Notes under the pieces: model-generated
What the model was told of the DNA's origin: nothing
Database searches by the model: none
The model's input: only the letters and a program-made list of their open reading frames with translations
Source of the DNA: Entoloma clypeatum
Lineage: Eukaryota > Basidiomycota > Agaricomycetes > Agaricales > Entolomataceae
Direction of reading: 5' to 3'
DNA length: 64,000 bases
Assembly: GCA_963565915.1 (NCBI GenBank)
Contig: OY751496.1
Coordinates: 2,294,001-2,358,000, forward strand
Position numbers and translations under genes: made by a program
Shown: piece after piece, positions 10,867 through 22,717 of the stretch
Layout: each line of letters begins with the position of its first letter
Position numbering within the stretch: position 1 is the first letter of the stretch

Positions 10867-13787
10867 ATGTTCAAGTCCGCTGCGACGAAGATCGCGCATA
10901 ACACAACAATCCCCGCCTTAGGGGGAAATCGAGACCTACGACCCTTGCAGGACTTGATTACTGCGGAGAAATCCGTGCTTATATCGTAAGGCTGGCTCAG
11001 CGCAATCTTGTCGTCATTAACACCATCTATTCAGACTTCAAAGACTTAGCGTAGACGTCGAAAAAGCTGCGGAAGCTCTACGAATATGGGGTGCAGGAGA
11101 GGGAGATGACCTCGGCGTAAGTCTGCTGCGGTTTTCTGACGGCTGTCTTCAGAATTTGAAAAGGCTACTTCATAGGACATTCTCGGTGCATCTACAACTC
11201 TTTTGACTCTCTACGCAACCGCCCTTGCCCATAATGCTTCCCTTAGCCACACTATGCGGGACCACCTGAAATCCATCCGAACACGCGAGGAAAACTTTGA
11301 CGACCTCAAACGCCGCAGGAAGGCCCTCGGGTTGAAAGCAGAGAGTGCGGAAAAGAAGTTGAGCAAGATGAGCGCAGAACATAAGCACCTGCAAATGCAG
11401 GTAGAATCTTTGAACGCGTTGAGAGCAGAGATTCGCTCGATGGACTCGGAGATCATGTCGGAGGAGGCGTACTTGGGGGATTTCAAACGGGCGACTACAA
11501 AGACGTGGGTAGGATTGAAGTTCGGTGGTATGCTGGAATCTTGCGAGAAGGGCACCGTGAGTTTTCATGTGCCACATTCTCCCCAATGTCATCCCACAAC
11601 CCTACAGATTGTTGCAGAATATGGAAGGCTAATAGGAGCTGTAAGGGAATCTTGTTGATATGGATCCCAATTCTGACGAAACGATAGGAAATACCAGAAG
11701 AGCAAACCCAGCCGGGAATGGCACGGAGCCTGTACCACGGTCGTTCTAAAATCGAAAGCCTACTCTCTGAAGCCCAACGCTGCGTCAACCAAGTCGCCAT
11801 TTCCACCGGCCCAGTTTCCAAACCCCCACGCCCCAGCCACGAATCTCAAGTACCTGAACCGCCCCACCTGGCGCCGTCTTTGGATCAGCGAGGCTCGTCT
11901 GGCGCTGCGACCGAATGGTCACCGAATGATCCGTCCCCAGCGACTGGAGGTCCTGTAAACTACCTCCCGCCCACCCCAGGTCTCGGCACAGGCCGTTTCT
12001 TTGAAGAACCCCCTCCCCCCAACCCCGTGCGAGACTCTTCACAAGCCCCATATCTCCCCCCGATACAAACCGATAACCCTTCAGCCCGGCGGAGCCTCGA
12101 CGATTTCGGAATCAACATTTCTGGGCCCATCGGCCAACCACCATCAGGAAGAGCAGGTCATTTTGCGACGTTCCCCGTGAAACGTCCAACAGGATACTCC
12201 CCGGCCCCGTTTACCCTCGCAGACAACGCACCGCGTTCGGGGGTCGACGAATCGTTCTCGTCGTCGGTCGCTGAAGCATTGAGATCATCTCAGAGTCCCC
12301 CTGGCGCTATTCCCAGCTTCAATGGCCCCGGTTATCAACAAGGACCTTCCATGTTTGCACCTCCGCCTGGACCTCTGCCCATCTTCGCGCCTCCACCCGG
12401 CCCTCCACCCGGCCTGCAAGCCCAGGTTCCGGGGAGAGACACATTCACGGAGGATGATGCGACGCTGGCTTACATGGAAAAACCCTATGAACCTTCACAA
12501 AGCCACGAGCAGCGTCAGGAGCAACCTCACGATGGGCGTCCCGGTGGACATGCTCGGTATGGTGATGGCTCTTATGGAGAGGGAGAGTTGGAAGGACATC
12601 CTCGCAACCCGAATGATTCTGCTCCTCCTCCGGACTCGCAGATTGGATTTTATCAAACGCCGTCACCTCCGGATGTTCCTCAGTATCAAGTAGGGCAACC
12701 TCAAGAACGTCAGAATACTATTACAGGTAACACCTAGTCAATATTGCGTCGACGTTCCGAGCTGATAGGCTTCTATCCAGCCCTGGAAACACCTCCAGCT
12801 CCGGAAGCCGCACAAGCCGCAGCTGAAGACGGTCCATCGGCCCGGTTCCAGAACCAACGCCGTGTTCCAGTCCCTGCCACCGACCCAGTCGCAGACGACC
12901 GCGTCCGGAACGCCGCAGCCGCACGTGAAGTCGGACGAGAAATGGAGGGATTCAGCTTTCTCAACGTGACATCCCCCATCGCACTCGCACAGCTGAAGGT
13001 TAGCAATGAGCAACCATCACGTTCCCTGAATGCAAGCCCCGATCGGGAACGGACACTTCCCCCTCCACCTGAACATGAATGGCTCGCGAACGATTCTGAA
13101 GACGTTGTCAAACCTCTCCGTCCCGCCCCTCGTCCCTGGACCGAAGGATCATCCAGGTCAAGATCGAACTCTCCTTCCCGCTGGGCCACACCCGCCCAAA
13201 GCTTCTCCCAGATGTCCTCCAGCCAGTCTCTCGAAGGGCCACACGAGAGCCCAGCGGCCCCTCCCAACCCCGGGTCTCCAAGAATCAACACCTCGACCAG
13301 CTTCTCCTCGGACTCCGCCTCCCGCTTCCCTCCACCCCGTCTCGGGATCGGGCTCGGGAACCCCTCCATGGGCAAATCGACGGCCTCCCTCAACTCGCAG
13401 GCCTCGGCGGGCGCACGGACCATCTCGGCGGCGGCGTTCAAGCGCGCCCAGCGCTCGGACACGGGGAGTGTCAGCAGCATTGGCGGCGGCACGTTTATGG
13501 AGAGAGAGACGAGCCCGCTGGTTCCGCGGAACCGGCTGCCGACGCATCCGACGCCGTTGAGGCAGAGGGAGGGGTCGCCAATGTCGAGAGAGGGGTCGCC
13601 GCAGAGGGGAAGGTCGAGGTCGTTGTCGAGGCAGACCCCGCCGCCTGTGCCTCCGCTGGGTGGTGGGGGCGGGAGCGGGAGTGGCAGCCAGGAGGGACAG
13701 TACGATTATGATTATCTCAGTGCGTATGTGGAGAGTGGGTCGCAGTCGCACGCGCAACGACAGGGTGCGGGGAATGTGAGGGGGTAA
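10867..13787 (+). CDS. PIL1: Eisosome component PIL1/LSP1-type BAR-domain protein
   Basis: Start ATG at 10867 gives MFKSAATKIAHNTT; the first intron begins at 10986 (GTAAGG). Spliced exons read PLQDLITAEKSVLIS, LQRLSVDVEKAAEALRIWG, GEGDDLGD, then a long coiled coil rich in Lys/Glu with heptads (RKALGLKAESAEKKLSKMSA and on), then VAEYGRLIGA and PEEQTQPGMARSLYHGR. This is the helical PIL1 BAR domain that coats furrow-like plasma-membrane eisosomes and binds PI(4,5)P2. From about 11760 to the stop at 13787 there is a long Pro/Ser-rich disordered tail with one small intron (12727-12780), an ARTISAAAFKR motif and SP/RS repeats, likely phosphosites; such tails are usual in agaric homologues and absent from yeast Pil1. 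It is divergently arranged with the DQGW-family gene, the two reading frames nearly touching, so they probably share a promoter. Confidence 0.9.
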
Positions 13788-14081
13788 TGGTGAGGGGGAG
13801 ATATGCGACTAGTTTGGATGGAGGGTCGCTGCTCTGGATGAGTTGTGGGTGTTGGGCTTTTTTTTTTTTTTTCTGCAACGTTGTAGCAAATTGGACAGTA
13901 CGATATCATGCATCATGTATGTCATAGAACCTGACATCCATCTTTGACGAGGCTGTGTCGCGGGAGAGGCCTCATGTCGGAACACGACTTTTTACATACA
14001 GTCTTTCACCAGTCAGTGGGACAGCACCACTCAGTGGGACACCCGACCTTTTCTCTATCCTCGCGGCCTAATCTACCTCCA

Positions 14082-14880
14082 CAAGACAAAATGCAAACTT
14101 TGGCCTCTGCAAATAATAATGAGAAAGAGTTTGTGAAGGAATATTTTGTAAAAAAGACTTTGGCTGCAGAGAAAGAAAGCCTTTCCTTGCACCCAAAAAT
14201 AATGCAATATTTTGAATTTGGCTATCATATTCTAAAAGAATTTGGCATTTAAGTAATAAGATATTTTGCTGAGGGGAAAAAACATATTTCTCTGGACAAA
14301 AGTTGAAAGAGAAAGTAATGGAAGATTTATATTTTTCACATTTCATTTGGGCATTAAAAATGTTTTGCTTTTGCATTTGCCATGTGTTCTGCCAAATGAT
14401 TATTTTGTCAATTGTTTTCAAAATGCATTTTGCATGTGCCAAAGTTTAAAGATTTCAAATTTCACATGTGCTAAAGTTTAAAAAAACTTTGGCACATGCA
14501 AAATTTGAAATCTTTTGTTTTGGCACATGCAAAATGTGTTATGAAAGCAATTGACAAAATAATCACTTGGCAGGACACATGACAGATGTGAAAGCAAAAC
14601 ATTCTCAATGCCCCAATGAAATGTGAAAAATAAAAATTTTCCATTCCTTTTCCTTTCAACTTTTGTCCAGAGAAATATGTTTTTTCCTGTCAGCAAAATA
14701 TCTTATTACTTAAATGACAAATTCTTTTAGAATATTATAGCCAACTTCAAAGTATTGCATTATCTTTGGATGCAAGGAAAGGCTATCCTTCTCTGCAGCC
14801 AAAGTCTTTTTTACAAAATATTCCTTCACAAACTCTTTCTCATTATCATTTGCAGAGGCCAAAGTTTGCATTTTGTCTTG
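14082..14880. repeat. Palindrome of about 799 bp with short central spacer
   Basis: The left arm 14082-14480 and right arm 14483-14880 are reverse complements with roughly nine of ten positions matching by eye. They meet at an A-rich centre (14478-14485) with almost no loop. Outer arms both start CAAGACAAAATGCAAAC. Each arm carries, reading outside to inside, an ATG-started 53-codon ORF (left plus 14090-14251, right minus 14872-14711). The two ORFs differ by nine bases, four silent. Transcripts would fold into a long hairpin. Confidence 0.9.
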
Positions 14881-15149
14881 TGCTCGGACTTGATGCATAT
14901 TGAAAGAATGAATATATATCCTTCATCTGAGGTCATTCAAGCCCAACTGCCTCTATTGTCGAAGTTACAATCTGTTGAACAATGTGCAAAAAAGCACATT
15001 TTCATGGTTTTGCGAAGCGGTACATCAATTTTCCCAGATTTTTTTCGTGATCAACATTATGTACTATGTAGTATGATTCCAACATACTGTACCTCAAGAG
15101 CCCGATCTTTGATATATACTGTGGAGGGTGAAATCGAGCACTCAGAAGA

Positions 15150-15578
15150 ATGAGGCCACAGAGAGATTGTCCAGAGCGTCACATCACACATACCAAAATG
15201 GATGTGATCTCCGGCAGCCATATCTGCACTGTTTTAGGTAAGCACTGTGCCGAAATGGTTATTGCCTTTCTCAATGTCTCGTCCCGAAAGCTCGACGAGA
15301 CTACCAGGCGGGAGGAACATGCCATTGTGGTGGCTGAGTGGATGAAGTATGAATCAGCAAGAAAGGCTCGCAATGAGCGTGTTCGACAAATCCATCACGA
15401 TGCCATCAAGGCATGGGAAGACAGATGTAAGGCTGCGAAAGCGGAGCGCCGAAAACCGCGGTGGACAAGGCCAAAACTTCCTCCACTCGAGTCACCAGTA
15501 CCGAGACCAAGGATGGAGGAGGAGGAGGAGGACGGAGGAGCCAGCACTGACAACGACTCGGAAGCTGCAGATGGATGA
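15150..15578 (+). pseudogene. C-terminal remnant of a CENP-B-type DDE transposase
   Basis: The frame reads GKHCAEMVIAFLNVSSRKLD, then ETTRREEHAIVVAEWMKYE and a basic tail WTRPKLPPLESPVPRP followed by a Glu/Asp-rich end. In fungal pogo/CENP-B DDE transposases the C-terminal tail commonly has this form: a conserved TRREE helix, W(K/T)RPK..LE.P.PRP and an acidic end. The DDE catalytic core and the N-terminal HTH are not found in the element. A consensus-like acceptor/donor pair lies at 15234-15240, so splicing in the parent gene is possible. The match is from memory of the family; no search was run. Confidence 0.5.
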
Positions 15579-15613
15579 TGGAGATGAGGAATCTGTAGAA
15601 GTTCAAATCTTCT

Positions 15614-15876
15614 TGTTGATTTAAATTTATTAAAATAACATATTAATGCTATTTTTTACATACTCAATAGAAGTCACAGACGTAGTTTTTAATTATTTTT
15701 TAATATAAAAATTTCTATTTTATTATATAACTATACCATATAATTTATTTTTGTTTTTTGTTTTTAATTAATTTTAATAATATTAATATAAATACAATCA
15801 TGAATTTTATAAACTTATCATTATATTTATTTTCATCATCTAAAATATTAATTAATCTATTTAAATATTTAACATG
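15614..15876. other. Extremely AT-rich tract
   Basis: About 260 bp made almost entirely of A and T (TTTAATTA, TATAAATA and TATTAAT words), flanked by GC-normal sequence. It follows the transposase tail and precedes the right terminal repeat of the pogo-like element. No coding signal. Confidence 0.7.
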
Positions 15877-16158
15877 ACTGATCGCTTAGCGCTCCGACCT
15901 GAAGGGTCCTGCTATACTGGGTTTGTCACCTCTGATGTGACGTGTCCCCCACTGAGTGGTTTTTGGCTGATAACGAAGTTGTGCACTGATTCCAAGATCC
16001 CCTTCGACATAGTACTTACAATACTTAATTATTGTCAACGAGTGTATAGTTCTAGTGTATATAGCCTTAATTGTACTGCCCGATTGGAGAAGCAGGCTCA
16101 TGTCGCTGAAGCCGAGGCCGTTTTTGATTTGGGTGTCCCACTGAGTGGTGAAAGACTG

Positions 16159-17585
16159 TATCACTCTCTTCAGCTGAGCTGAATTAGGCCTGTCAGGTCC
16201 AAAGGCCTAACAGTGGGACACCTTTCCATCAAATCAGTCCTAACCAGTACGCTCGGGTATTAGTACCGGGACATACAGATTAAGGCGGTGAAGGCTGTTT
16301 TTGTCCACATGTTTCTGCACTTCCCACACACTAACTGTATAGGGCAGCTAGGCTTTAACCTCAGATTGGTAGTACAAGCTCCAAGACTTAGGACTACAAT
16401 TGTGGAACAGTGAACTCCCTCGCATAGAGTCACACGACCAGTTCAAGATGGCAGTGGTGACGTACCAGCGAAGATAATTTTCAAACGGGGCAGTGGTTGG
16501 ACTCGTGACCGTCCCTCTCTCGATCTCGCTTCGTAAGTAGAGGGAGCGGTCACCGGTCTAGGGGCCCGCAAAGTTGAGTAACCGAAAGACACAGGATCGG
16601 TCACATACGCGCACATAGCGGGCCGGCTCGAAAAACGTCGTATCCATATGAATAGGTGGAGCATTAAGGTTCCCCGAAGACCAGGAGCCAAGACTGTAGT
16701 TGTTGTTCGCAGAAGCCTCGGGGACGCGACTTCGTAAAAGTACATCTGGACTCGGAGTCAAGGCATCGCAGGTACTTACCTCGGTTTCGGTAGAGGTGTC
16801 AGTGACAAACATTTCATGACCAAACATGTTCCGTGGTCGAGGCCGGCTCGCGCGACCAAGATCTTGGTCATATCACATACTCGTCGGATGTGTGTGTGGA
16901 TCGAGTGCGGCTTCACACTCCATAGCCGAAGGAGAGTTGGAGACTGACTCTGCTAATGTTCTGATCATCTGGCCTCGTGTGACCGACTCGAAAGGCTTCT
17001 GGTTTATCAGATACTTGGGGTCGTAGTGAAGCGACCAATCGACAAATGTTTGAGAAATTGTTGAATGGATGGATGTCTTGAGGGACAAATGTGATTATCC
17101 GATATTGAGTGATTCCAGTGCAGTAAAAGGTGCAGTACCACAGCTCGTCGGGGTCGCAGTACATACGTGGACGTAAGGGCGTTATCATCGGAGGCGGCAT
17201 CTCCGATCCGGGTCTTCCCGAATACCGATTCGTACGCTTTCGGTCCGTATTGCCTACTGATGTTACACTAGGGTTAACCGGATGACCACAGATGAGTACT
17301 ACGCCGCGATGGCTCAAGGCTGTCCTTTATGACCGACAGCCATTGCTAGGCTTATCGGTTAAAGTGGTCCGAGATCTGAGGTCCCATATGGTCAAGGGTG
17401 GGTTGTTGATCGACACGTTGCGACCATCATTTTCAATTTGCTACGTAGTTTTTGTATCTACATATGTACAGTACGGCAACTGTGACTGATGCACGTCTGC
17501 ATAGCATCATGTGGTCCTAACATAAAATCCCAAGCTCCCATCCGAGTTTTCATTTCTCTCTCTCTCCTTTCCTTCGATACCCACC
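16159..17585. other. Intergenic stretch, possible minus-strand coding remnants
   Basis: No confident gene. On the minus strand, 16827-16558 and 17317-16913 are open and protein-like (NAPPIHMDTTFFEPARYVRV in the first), with a possible splice near 16777, but I could not assemble a start, a coherent frame or a family. The 3' 60 bp form the pyrimidine-rich leader of the permease gene. Confidence 0.4.
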
Positions 17586-20330
17586 ATGGCGGAAAAAATT
17601 GGGGAGAAACTTGAGGTGGCAACCTCGCATTCTGGCAGTATCCCACCAAAGGTCGAGTTCTATGACCCCTCTAAGGAGTCTCTCTGGACCCGTCTGGGGC
17701 TGACGACGGAGAGCTTCAAGCGTGCCCCAGGAACCACTGGGTATACATCGCTCCTTGTTCATAACTTCCTGCCATGGCTCACAGAATCCAACTGACAGCG
17801 GCCAGGTCGTGGAGGGTATTGAGGGGTTGTCCCCCGAGGTGGTTGAGCGTTTGAGAGGTGAAAACCCTATGTTGCAGCAAAAAATGAAACCAAGGCATCT
17901 TGTAATGATTGCCGTTGGTACGTCGTTTTCTTAATTGTTCCCCCCCTATTCATTCATGCCTGTCGTCCAGGTGGTAGTATCGGCACTGGTTTATTCGTTG
18001 GTTCTGGATCGGCCCTTCATAACGGCGGTCCCGCTGGTGTTATCATTGCCTGGCTGCTCATGGGGATCATGTTGATCAATGTCACACAGGTACGCCTTCT
18101 TTTCAATCTCCTCGGTCTTTAGCTAACCTTCAGACGACAGGCTCTGGGCGAAATGTGTATCATGTACCCTGTATCTGGTGGCTTCTATACCCTCGCTGGA
18201 CGCTTTTTGGACCCCTCTTTCGCCTTCGCTATGGGCTGGAATTATTTCCTCCAATGGGCTATCGTGTTACCTCTGGAAATTACAGTTGCCGGGACAACGG
18301 TACAGTATTGGACCGCTGCAGCCAAAGTTCCCATAGCCGCCTGGATCACTGTATTCTGGGTTGCAATCAGTGAGACCCATTGTTTCCTTCCGTGAGACTC
18401 ACGCCTCAACCTGCATGCAGTTGTTCTCAGCATATTCGGTACTCTGGGCTACGCAGAAGAAGAGTTTTGGTCGTCATGTTTGAAACTACTCGTGGTCGTC
18501 ATGTTTGTCTTCATCGGAGTGTGAGTCTCAATGTCTCGTCATCTTTGACTTCAGACTGATCCTCCAAAAAGCATCCTAGTCTGTGGTGGTGGACCCAAGG
18601 GCGGTGCATATGACCATTATATTGGTGGGCTGAATTGGGGCCATGGAAAGGCATTCGCCAATGGATTCAAGGGCGTCTGCTCCGTCTTCGTCACTGGTAC
18701 ATTTTTTCATGATCTGCTCACAATCATAAGTTAACAATTTTGTCCCTCATAGCTGCGTTCGCTTTTGGTAAAGTGGACCGTTCGTTTTGCGGGTAGATGG
18801 CTAATTGTTGATACAGCTGGTACCGAGCTCGTCGGCCTTGCTGCTAGCGAAACGCCCAACCCCCGTCAGTCGATGCCCGGTGCTGTCAAGGGTACCTTCT
18901 GGCGTATCGTAAGCCACAACCACACACATACATCTGCATGCCAACTGACGATCGCATCGCAGACCGTCATCTACATCACCTCTTTGACGATCATCGGCCT
19001 CTTGATTCCTTACGACGAGCCCAGACTTCTCGGATCTTCGGGGACTGGTAATTTCTCATACTACCTTATCAACCAAGAATGTTCACTCATCCATCAAATC
19101 AGCTGCTTCTCCCTTCGTCATCGCCCTCTCACATGCGAAGATCCATGGACTCGATCGTATGTCCTTTCCGTCCCCGTCGCGTTACCTATGGCAACTAATT
19201 TGATTGTAGACTTCGTGAACGTTACTATCTGCGTATCCGTTCTCTCTGTCGGCATGTCCTGCGTCTATGCCGGATCACGCACACTCACTGCTCTCGCTGA
19301 AACTGGATATGCTCCCAAGATCTTCACATACGGTGACGTCTTCATTTTGGGTACCAGAGCCGCGTCCGACTGACTTATGTACACCACACAGTCGACAAAT
19401 CGAGTCGACCCATCTTCTCCGTTATCGCCGTCTTGATCTGGGGGCCCTTGGGCTACATCAACGTCGCTGCCAGCGGTGCAACTGTCTGTGAGTCTCTGCT
19501 TCGCTCCTCTCTCTCTCTCCGGACACGATTGACACGAACGGTATCTCAGTCAACTGGCTCCTCGCCATCTCTGGTCTTTCCACTATCTTCACATGGCTGT
19601 CCATCTGTCTTTGCCAGTACGTCCACCCTCCGGATCATCCGCCCAAGCACGTTAGAGCTCATGCCCTCTTCACAACAGCATCCGTTTCAGGCAAGCCTGG
19701 GTCCACCAAGGCCACTCCGTTGAGGAGCTGCCATTCAAGGCTCTCGGCGGTGTCTACGGCTCCTGGTTTGGTGTTATCCTCCTTGTCCTCGTCCTCGTTG
19801 CCCAGTTCTACGTCGTACGTTCTTCCTTGCCCTCCCACACTTCTACGTGGCTTGGCGTATCTGATCAATGATGAATCTACAGGCGATCTGGCCCATTGGT
19901 GGCCAGTCCAGCAACGGGGGAACAGTCGCCGAGACGTTCTTCTGTACGTCGACAGTCATATACCAAACGCAGGCGGACCGCTTACCCCTTCTTCCTTGTA
20001 AACAGCTGCCTACCTCGCTGTACCGGTCATGATTCTGTTCTGGGTCATCGGCTACGCGTGGAAGCGAACTCTCCCCAGAAAACTTGATGAGATCGACCTC
20101 GATGTACGCATACGGTGCCCCTTTTTCGTTCTTCATATTACTAACGCGCTGCACAGACCAACCGTAAAGCCTGGTATACCGTCGAGCAAATGAAGGAGGT
20201 GCGTTCGGCTCTCTGTCTTGTCCTCTTTCCCCCCACGTCTCACAAAACCTTTTCTGGCTTTCAGTACCGCGCGGAACGCGATCGTGCTCCACGCTATATC
20301 CGGATCTACCGGACATTGTTCTCAAATTAG
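17586..20330 (+). CDS. Amino-acid permease, GAP1/YAT family (APC superfamily)
   Basis: Start ATG 17586 lies in a good context (CACCATGG). More than ten short introns are removed; the spliced protein is about 550 residues. The cytosolic N-terminus leads to MKPRHLVMIAVGGSIGTGLF, where GGxIGTGLF in TM1 is the substrate-carboxyl binding signature of fungal amino-acid permeases. About twelve hydrophobic helices follow, with typical blocks: ALGEMCIMYPVSGGF (TM3 entry), FAMGWNYFLQWAIVLPLEI, FAFAGTELVGLAASE(T)PNPRQSMP (TM6 and the conserved loop), ASGATVFNWLLAISGLSTIF and QAWVHQGHS. The C-terminus ends RAERDRAPRYIRIYRTLFSN-like with TAG at 20328. It should import amino acids across the plasma membrane by proton symport. 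No damage seen. Specificity cannot be assigned. Confidence 0.93.
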
Positions 20331-21558
20331 ACGGTGCTCTTTTTTTTCTTCTTTCTTGAAGACACTTCCGTTCTTTGCTGTGTGTAATTAATGTATTCAT
20401 TCACTCACTCACTTACCCCGTAGTACCTCCTCCCTTTTTCTTCTTCTTCTATCTGCATGTTGTATATATGTTCGTGTAAAGAACAATGCAATGAATGCAG
20501 TAATGGATAAACCTTCGTATGACAGCACATATTTGGAGCGCTAAAACAGTGGAGAGTCTCAGGCCCGACGGGCATGAAATAAAACGAGACGAGTCTGAAG
20601 TAGCGGCTCCAATGTCTAAAATTTGATGACTATTTAATTTGGATGAGGCTTAATGACCATTTTAATTGTAGTGAGTCAAATGGGTATGGACAGAAAGTAA
20701 TGAATAATTTTGCTTCAAGTTCAACGTCGCAATTTCTTCTTCTTTTTCTAGCAGTCCCACTTTTCCGATCCCCGAGTTATCGCATATCAGATATTGGAGC
20801 TTCTCGAACCCCCAGTGCATCACCTTTCAACCGACTCGGAAGCGCTGGTGGTTCACCCTCCATCACCTCTTCGATTGATCCCACAGAAGGCGCCATAATC
20901 ATGATCATCAGCTCGAAAATTCTGTCCGCAGATGATCTGAAGGGTACTGAGAGACTTCAAGCTTCAGGCTTGCGAAAATGTCCAACCATGTGCGAGTCTT
21001 CGTTGAGTCTTCGCCCTGATTCGTATTGACTCGATATGGAGGACACAGCTGTTCAGCTGATAAGTAGTATGGGTTTTACCTCGTGTTTTCAAGCGGCAGA
21101 CATAGTGGCTGCAGTCCAGAGGAAGTCTCACCTGGCAGCCTTGACAAGGCTGTTACAAGGCTGTTAAGATGCACACAGTGCATGGTGCCAAACCAAGGCG
21201 AAACAAGAAGCAAAAAAAAAAGGAAGTGGGCTGATGGCCCATGGAAAGTGCACCAATGTGCCGACTTTGTTGACATTGACCGAAAACCTCGGTCCTAACA
21301 CGGTCCAAGTGTATAAGTACAAGGTAAGAAAACAAAATGTGGGACTCGCCGGTTTAGCCAGCAAGTGTGTATAGATTTTCTGGCTCTCAAATTGTAAAAA
21401 TCTCAGACCTCTGGCGCTGTAACCTCGAGCACATCAGACGCGGTCATCAAATCGCATCGACGGGTCATTCCTTCGTCTGAAGAATAACGTGGTCCACGAG
21501 CTTGACTTCAGTTGACGGGTCGTGTGCACGCACTGAATCAATACTTACTTCCAACTAC
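20331..21558. other. Intergenic stretch, no gene recognised
   Basis: Contains the presumed 3' UTR of the permease (T-rich, 20340-20470) and otherwise only short frames. A poly-A run sits at 21215-21225. No repeats with clear ends. Confidence 0.5.
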
Positions 21559-21916
21559 TCAAGGATGATTGATAAGTCCATGAGAGCTGCTTGTTGACTC
21601 CTCCGCCGTTCCATCTTTCGAGTTCTGGCGGACCGGTTTGGGTGGCACATGCTTGGCATGGGCGAGGTCGCGGGGGTAAACCTCCTCGGCGCGGGTGGTG
21701 AGGTCGTCCTCGTAAAAGAGGTCTCGCAAGTAGATGTATTTATCGCTGCGTGCGGCGAGTTCATCGTCATCGCTAGAAGCGGGGTAGCTGCGAGGAAGAA
21801 AAAGGGGGGTATTGGTTCCTGTCTCGCAACAACGGAAAGAATAAGCAGGCTACCCACGTCGCGACGGTGCTAGCGGGAACGGCAGCGGAAACGACAGCGA
21901 GAGTGGAGAAACACAT
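21559..21916 (-). CDS. Small secreted protein with FYEDD/AAR motifs (family member 1)
   Basis: ATG at 21916 starts a hydrophobic leader MCFSTLAVVSAAVPASTVA, a likely signal peptide. One intron (donor GTGGGT near 21859, acceptor TCGCAG near 21795) joins it to a mature part beginning YPASSDDDELAARSDKYIYL, then RDLFYEDDLTTRAEE and a polar tail, stop at 21559. The product is about 97 residues. The layout (signal peptide, one intron just after it, DxxAAR, then YLR.(I/L)FY(D/E)DD(E/D)L..R) matches the protein encoded at 44010-44804. The two are therefore paralogues 22 kb apart on the same strand. No known enzyme or cysteine framework. It could be an effector, a wall-associated peptide or a pro-peptide; function is not known. 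Confidence 0.65.
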
Positions 21917-22717
21917 TTTTCCCCAAGTGCTGTAAACGACGATTAGTTGAAAGGGAGGGTATGGGCAAGAGTGTCATGCATCACACCAGGTGAGGTTCGC
22001 AAGAGGGACGGCGAGTCCGCTTGTTCAACATACATGACCGGGTGGGAGGGACCGGAAGCCATGAAGCTGGTCAGAAATACAGCTACTCGTGAATTTGACT
22101 GACTGGCGAGAGGTGTTTGAGAAGGGAAAAACTCGGAGACTTCGAGAGGCCCCAAAAAAGGAGTCCCCGCTGATACGGACCTTAGCAAAAGGACTTCGAA
22201 GACTGATCCTCTCAGGGTGCCGAGAGATTCTACGGCGGACCGGATGTGTGTGATACAGTAAGTATTAAACCTTGACCCAAGGCGCCGACGTGACACCCCC
22301 CCGCAAATTCTGTATGCAGTTCTGCTGGGAATAAATAGGACGGTGCGTGTTCTCATCTCGTTCAGTTTATGGACGAACAAGGTGAGTAGTGGTGAGTTCC
22401 GAGAGGGAGCCTCACCCTTTTAGAAATCTTCGATCCGCCTGGTCGTTTCTGAAAGGGCAGTTGAGGGCGGTTGATACTGGATATATGTCGTACTTCTGAC
22501 AGCAATGGAGGATAGGATCGCGGACTCATCCCGCACGAATTCATACGACGTTCAATATCAACGCGTTTGTTTTTGTATCACATGACAAGTCGCGTAGCAC
22601 GTGATGTTATTTGTTTGGTGATCAACAAACTCAAGTTGGAAATCGATCTTAACGCGTCTCTGTTGTCTCCACTGTCATCCGCTACCCCTTTTTCGCCATC
22701 CACATCCTCCGACCACA
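21917..22717. other. Intergenic stretch upstream of two divergent genes
   Basis: Separates the small secreted protein gene (minus) from the H1-like gene (plus). Only short frames are seen. A CACGTG-type box (22598-22603) lies about 115 bp before the plus-strand ATG. Confidence 0.4.

Larger units (their letters stand above)
13999..16158. mobile_element. Degenerate pogo/CENP-B-like DNA transposon (2.16 kb)
   Basis: Terminal inverted repeats begin CAGTCTTTCACCA and continue TCAGTGGGACA (left 13999-14023, right 16133-16158, one mismatch and a small gap). TA flanks both ends at 13997-13998 and 16159-16160, the Tc1/mariner-pogo target signature. Subterminal copies of CACTCAGTGGGACAC lie at 14028-14043 and, inverted, at 15946-15960. 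Inside are a palindrome of about 0.8 kb, the tail of a CENP-B-type DDE transposase, and an AT-rich tract. No full transposase is present, so the copy is non-autonomous. Confidence 0.7.

Noticed and set aside
12445..13757. Minus-strand frames opposite the PIL1 tail
   Set aside because: Arise from codon bias of the disordered Pro/Ser-rich tail; the plus frame carries the conserved motif and the intron.
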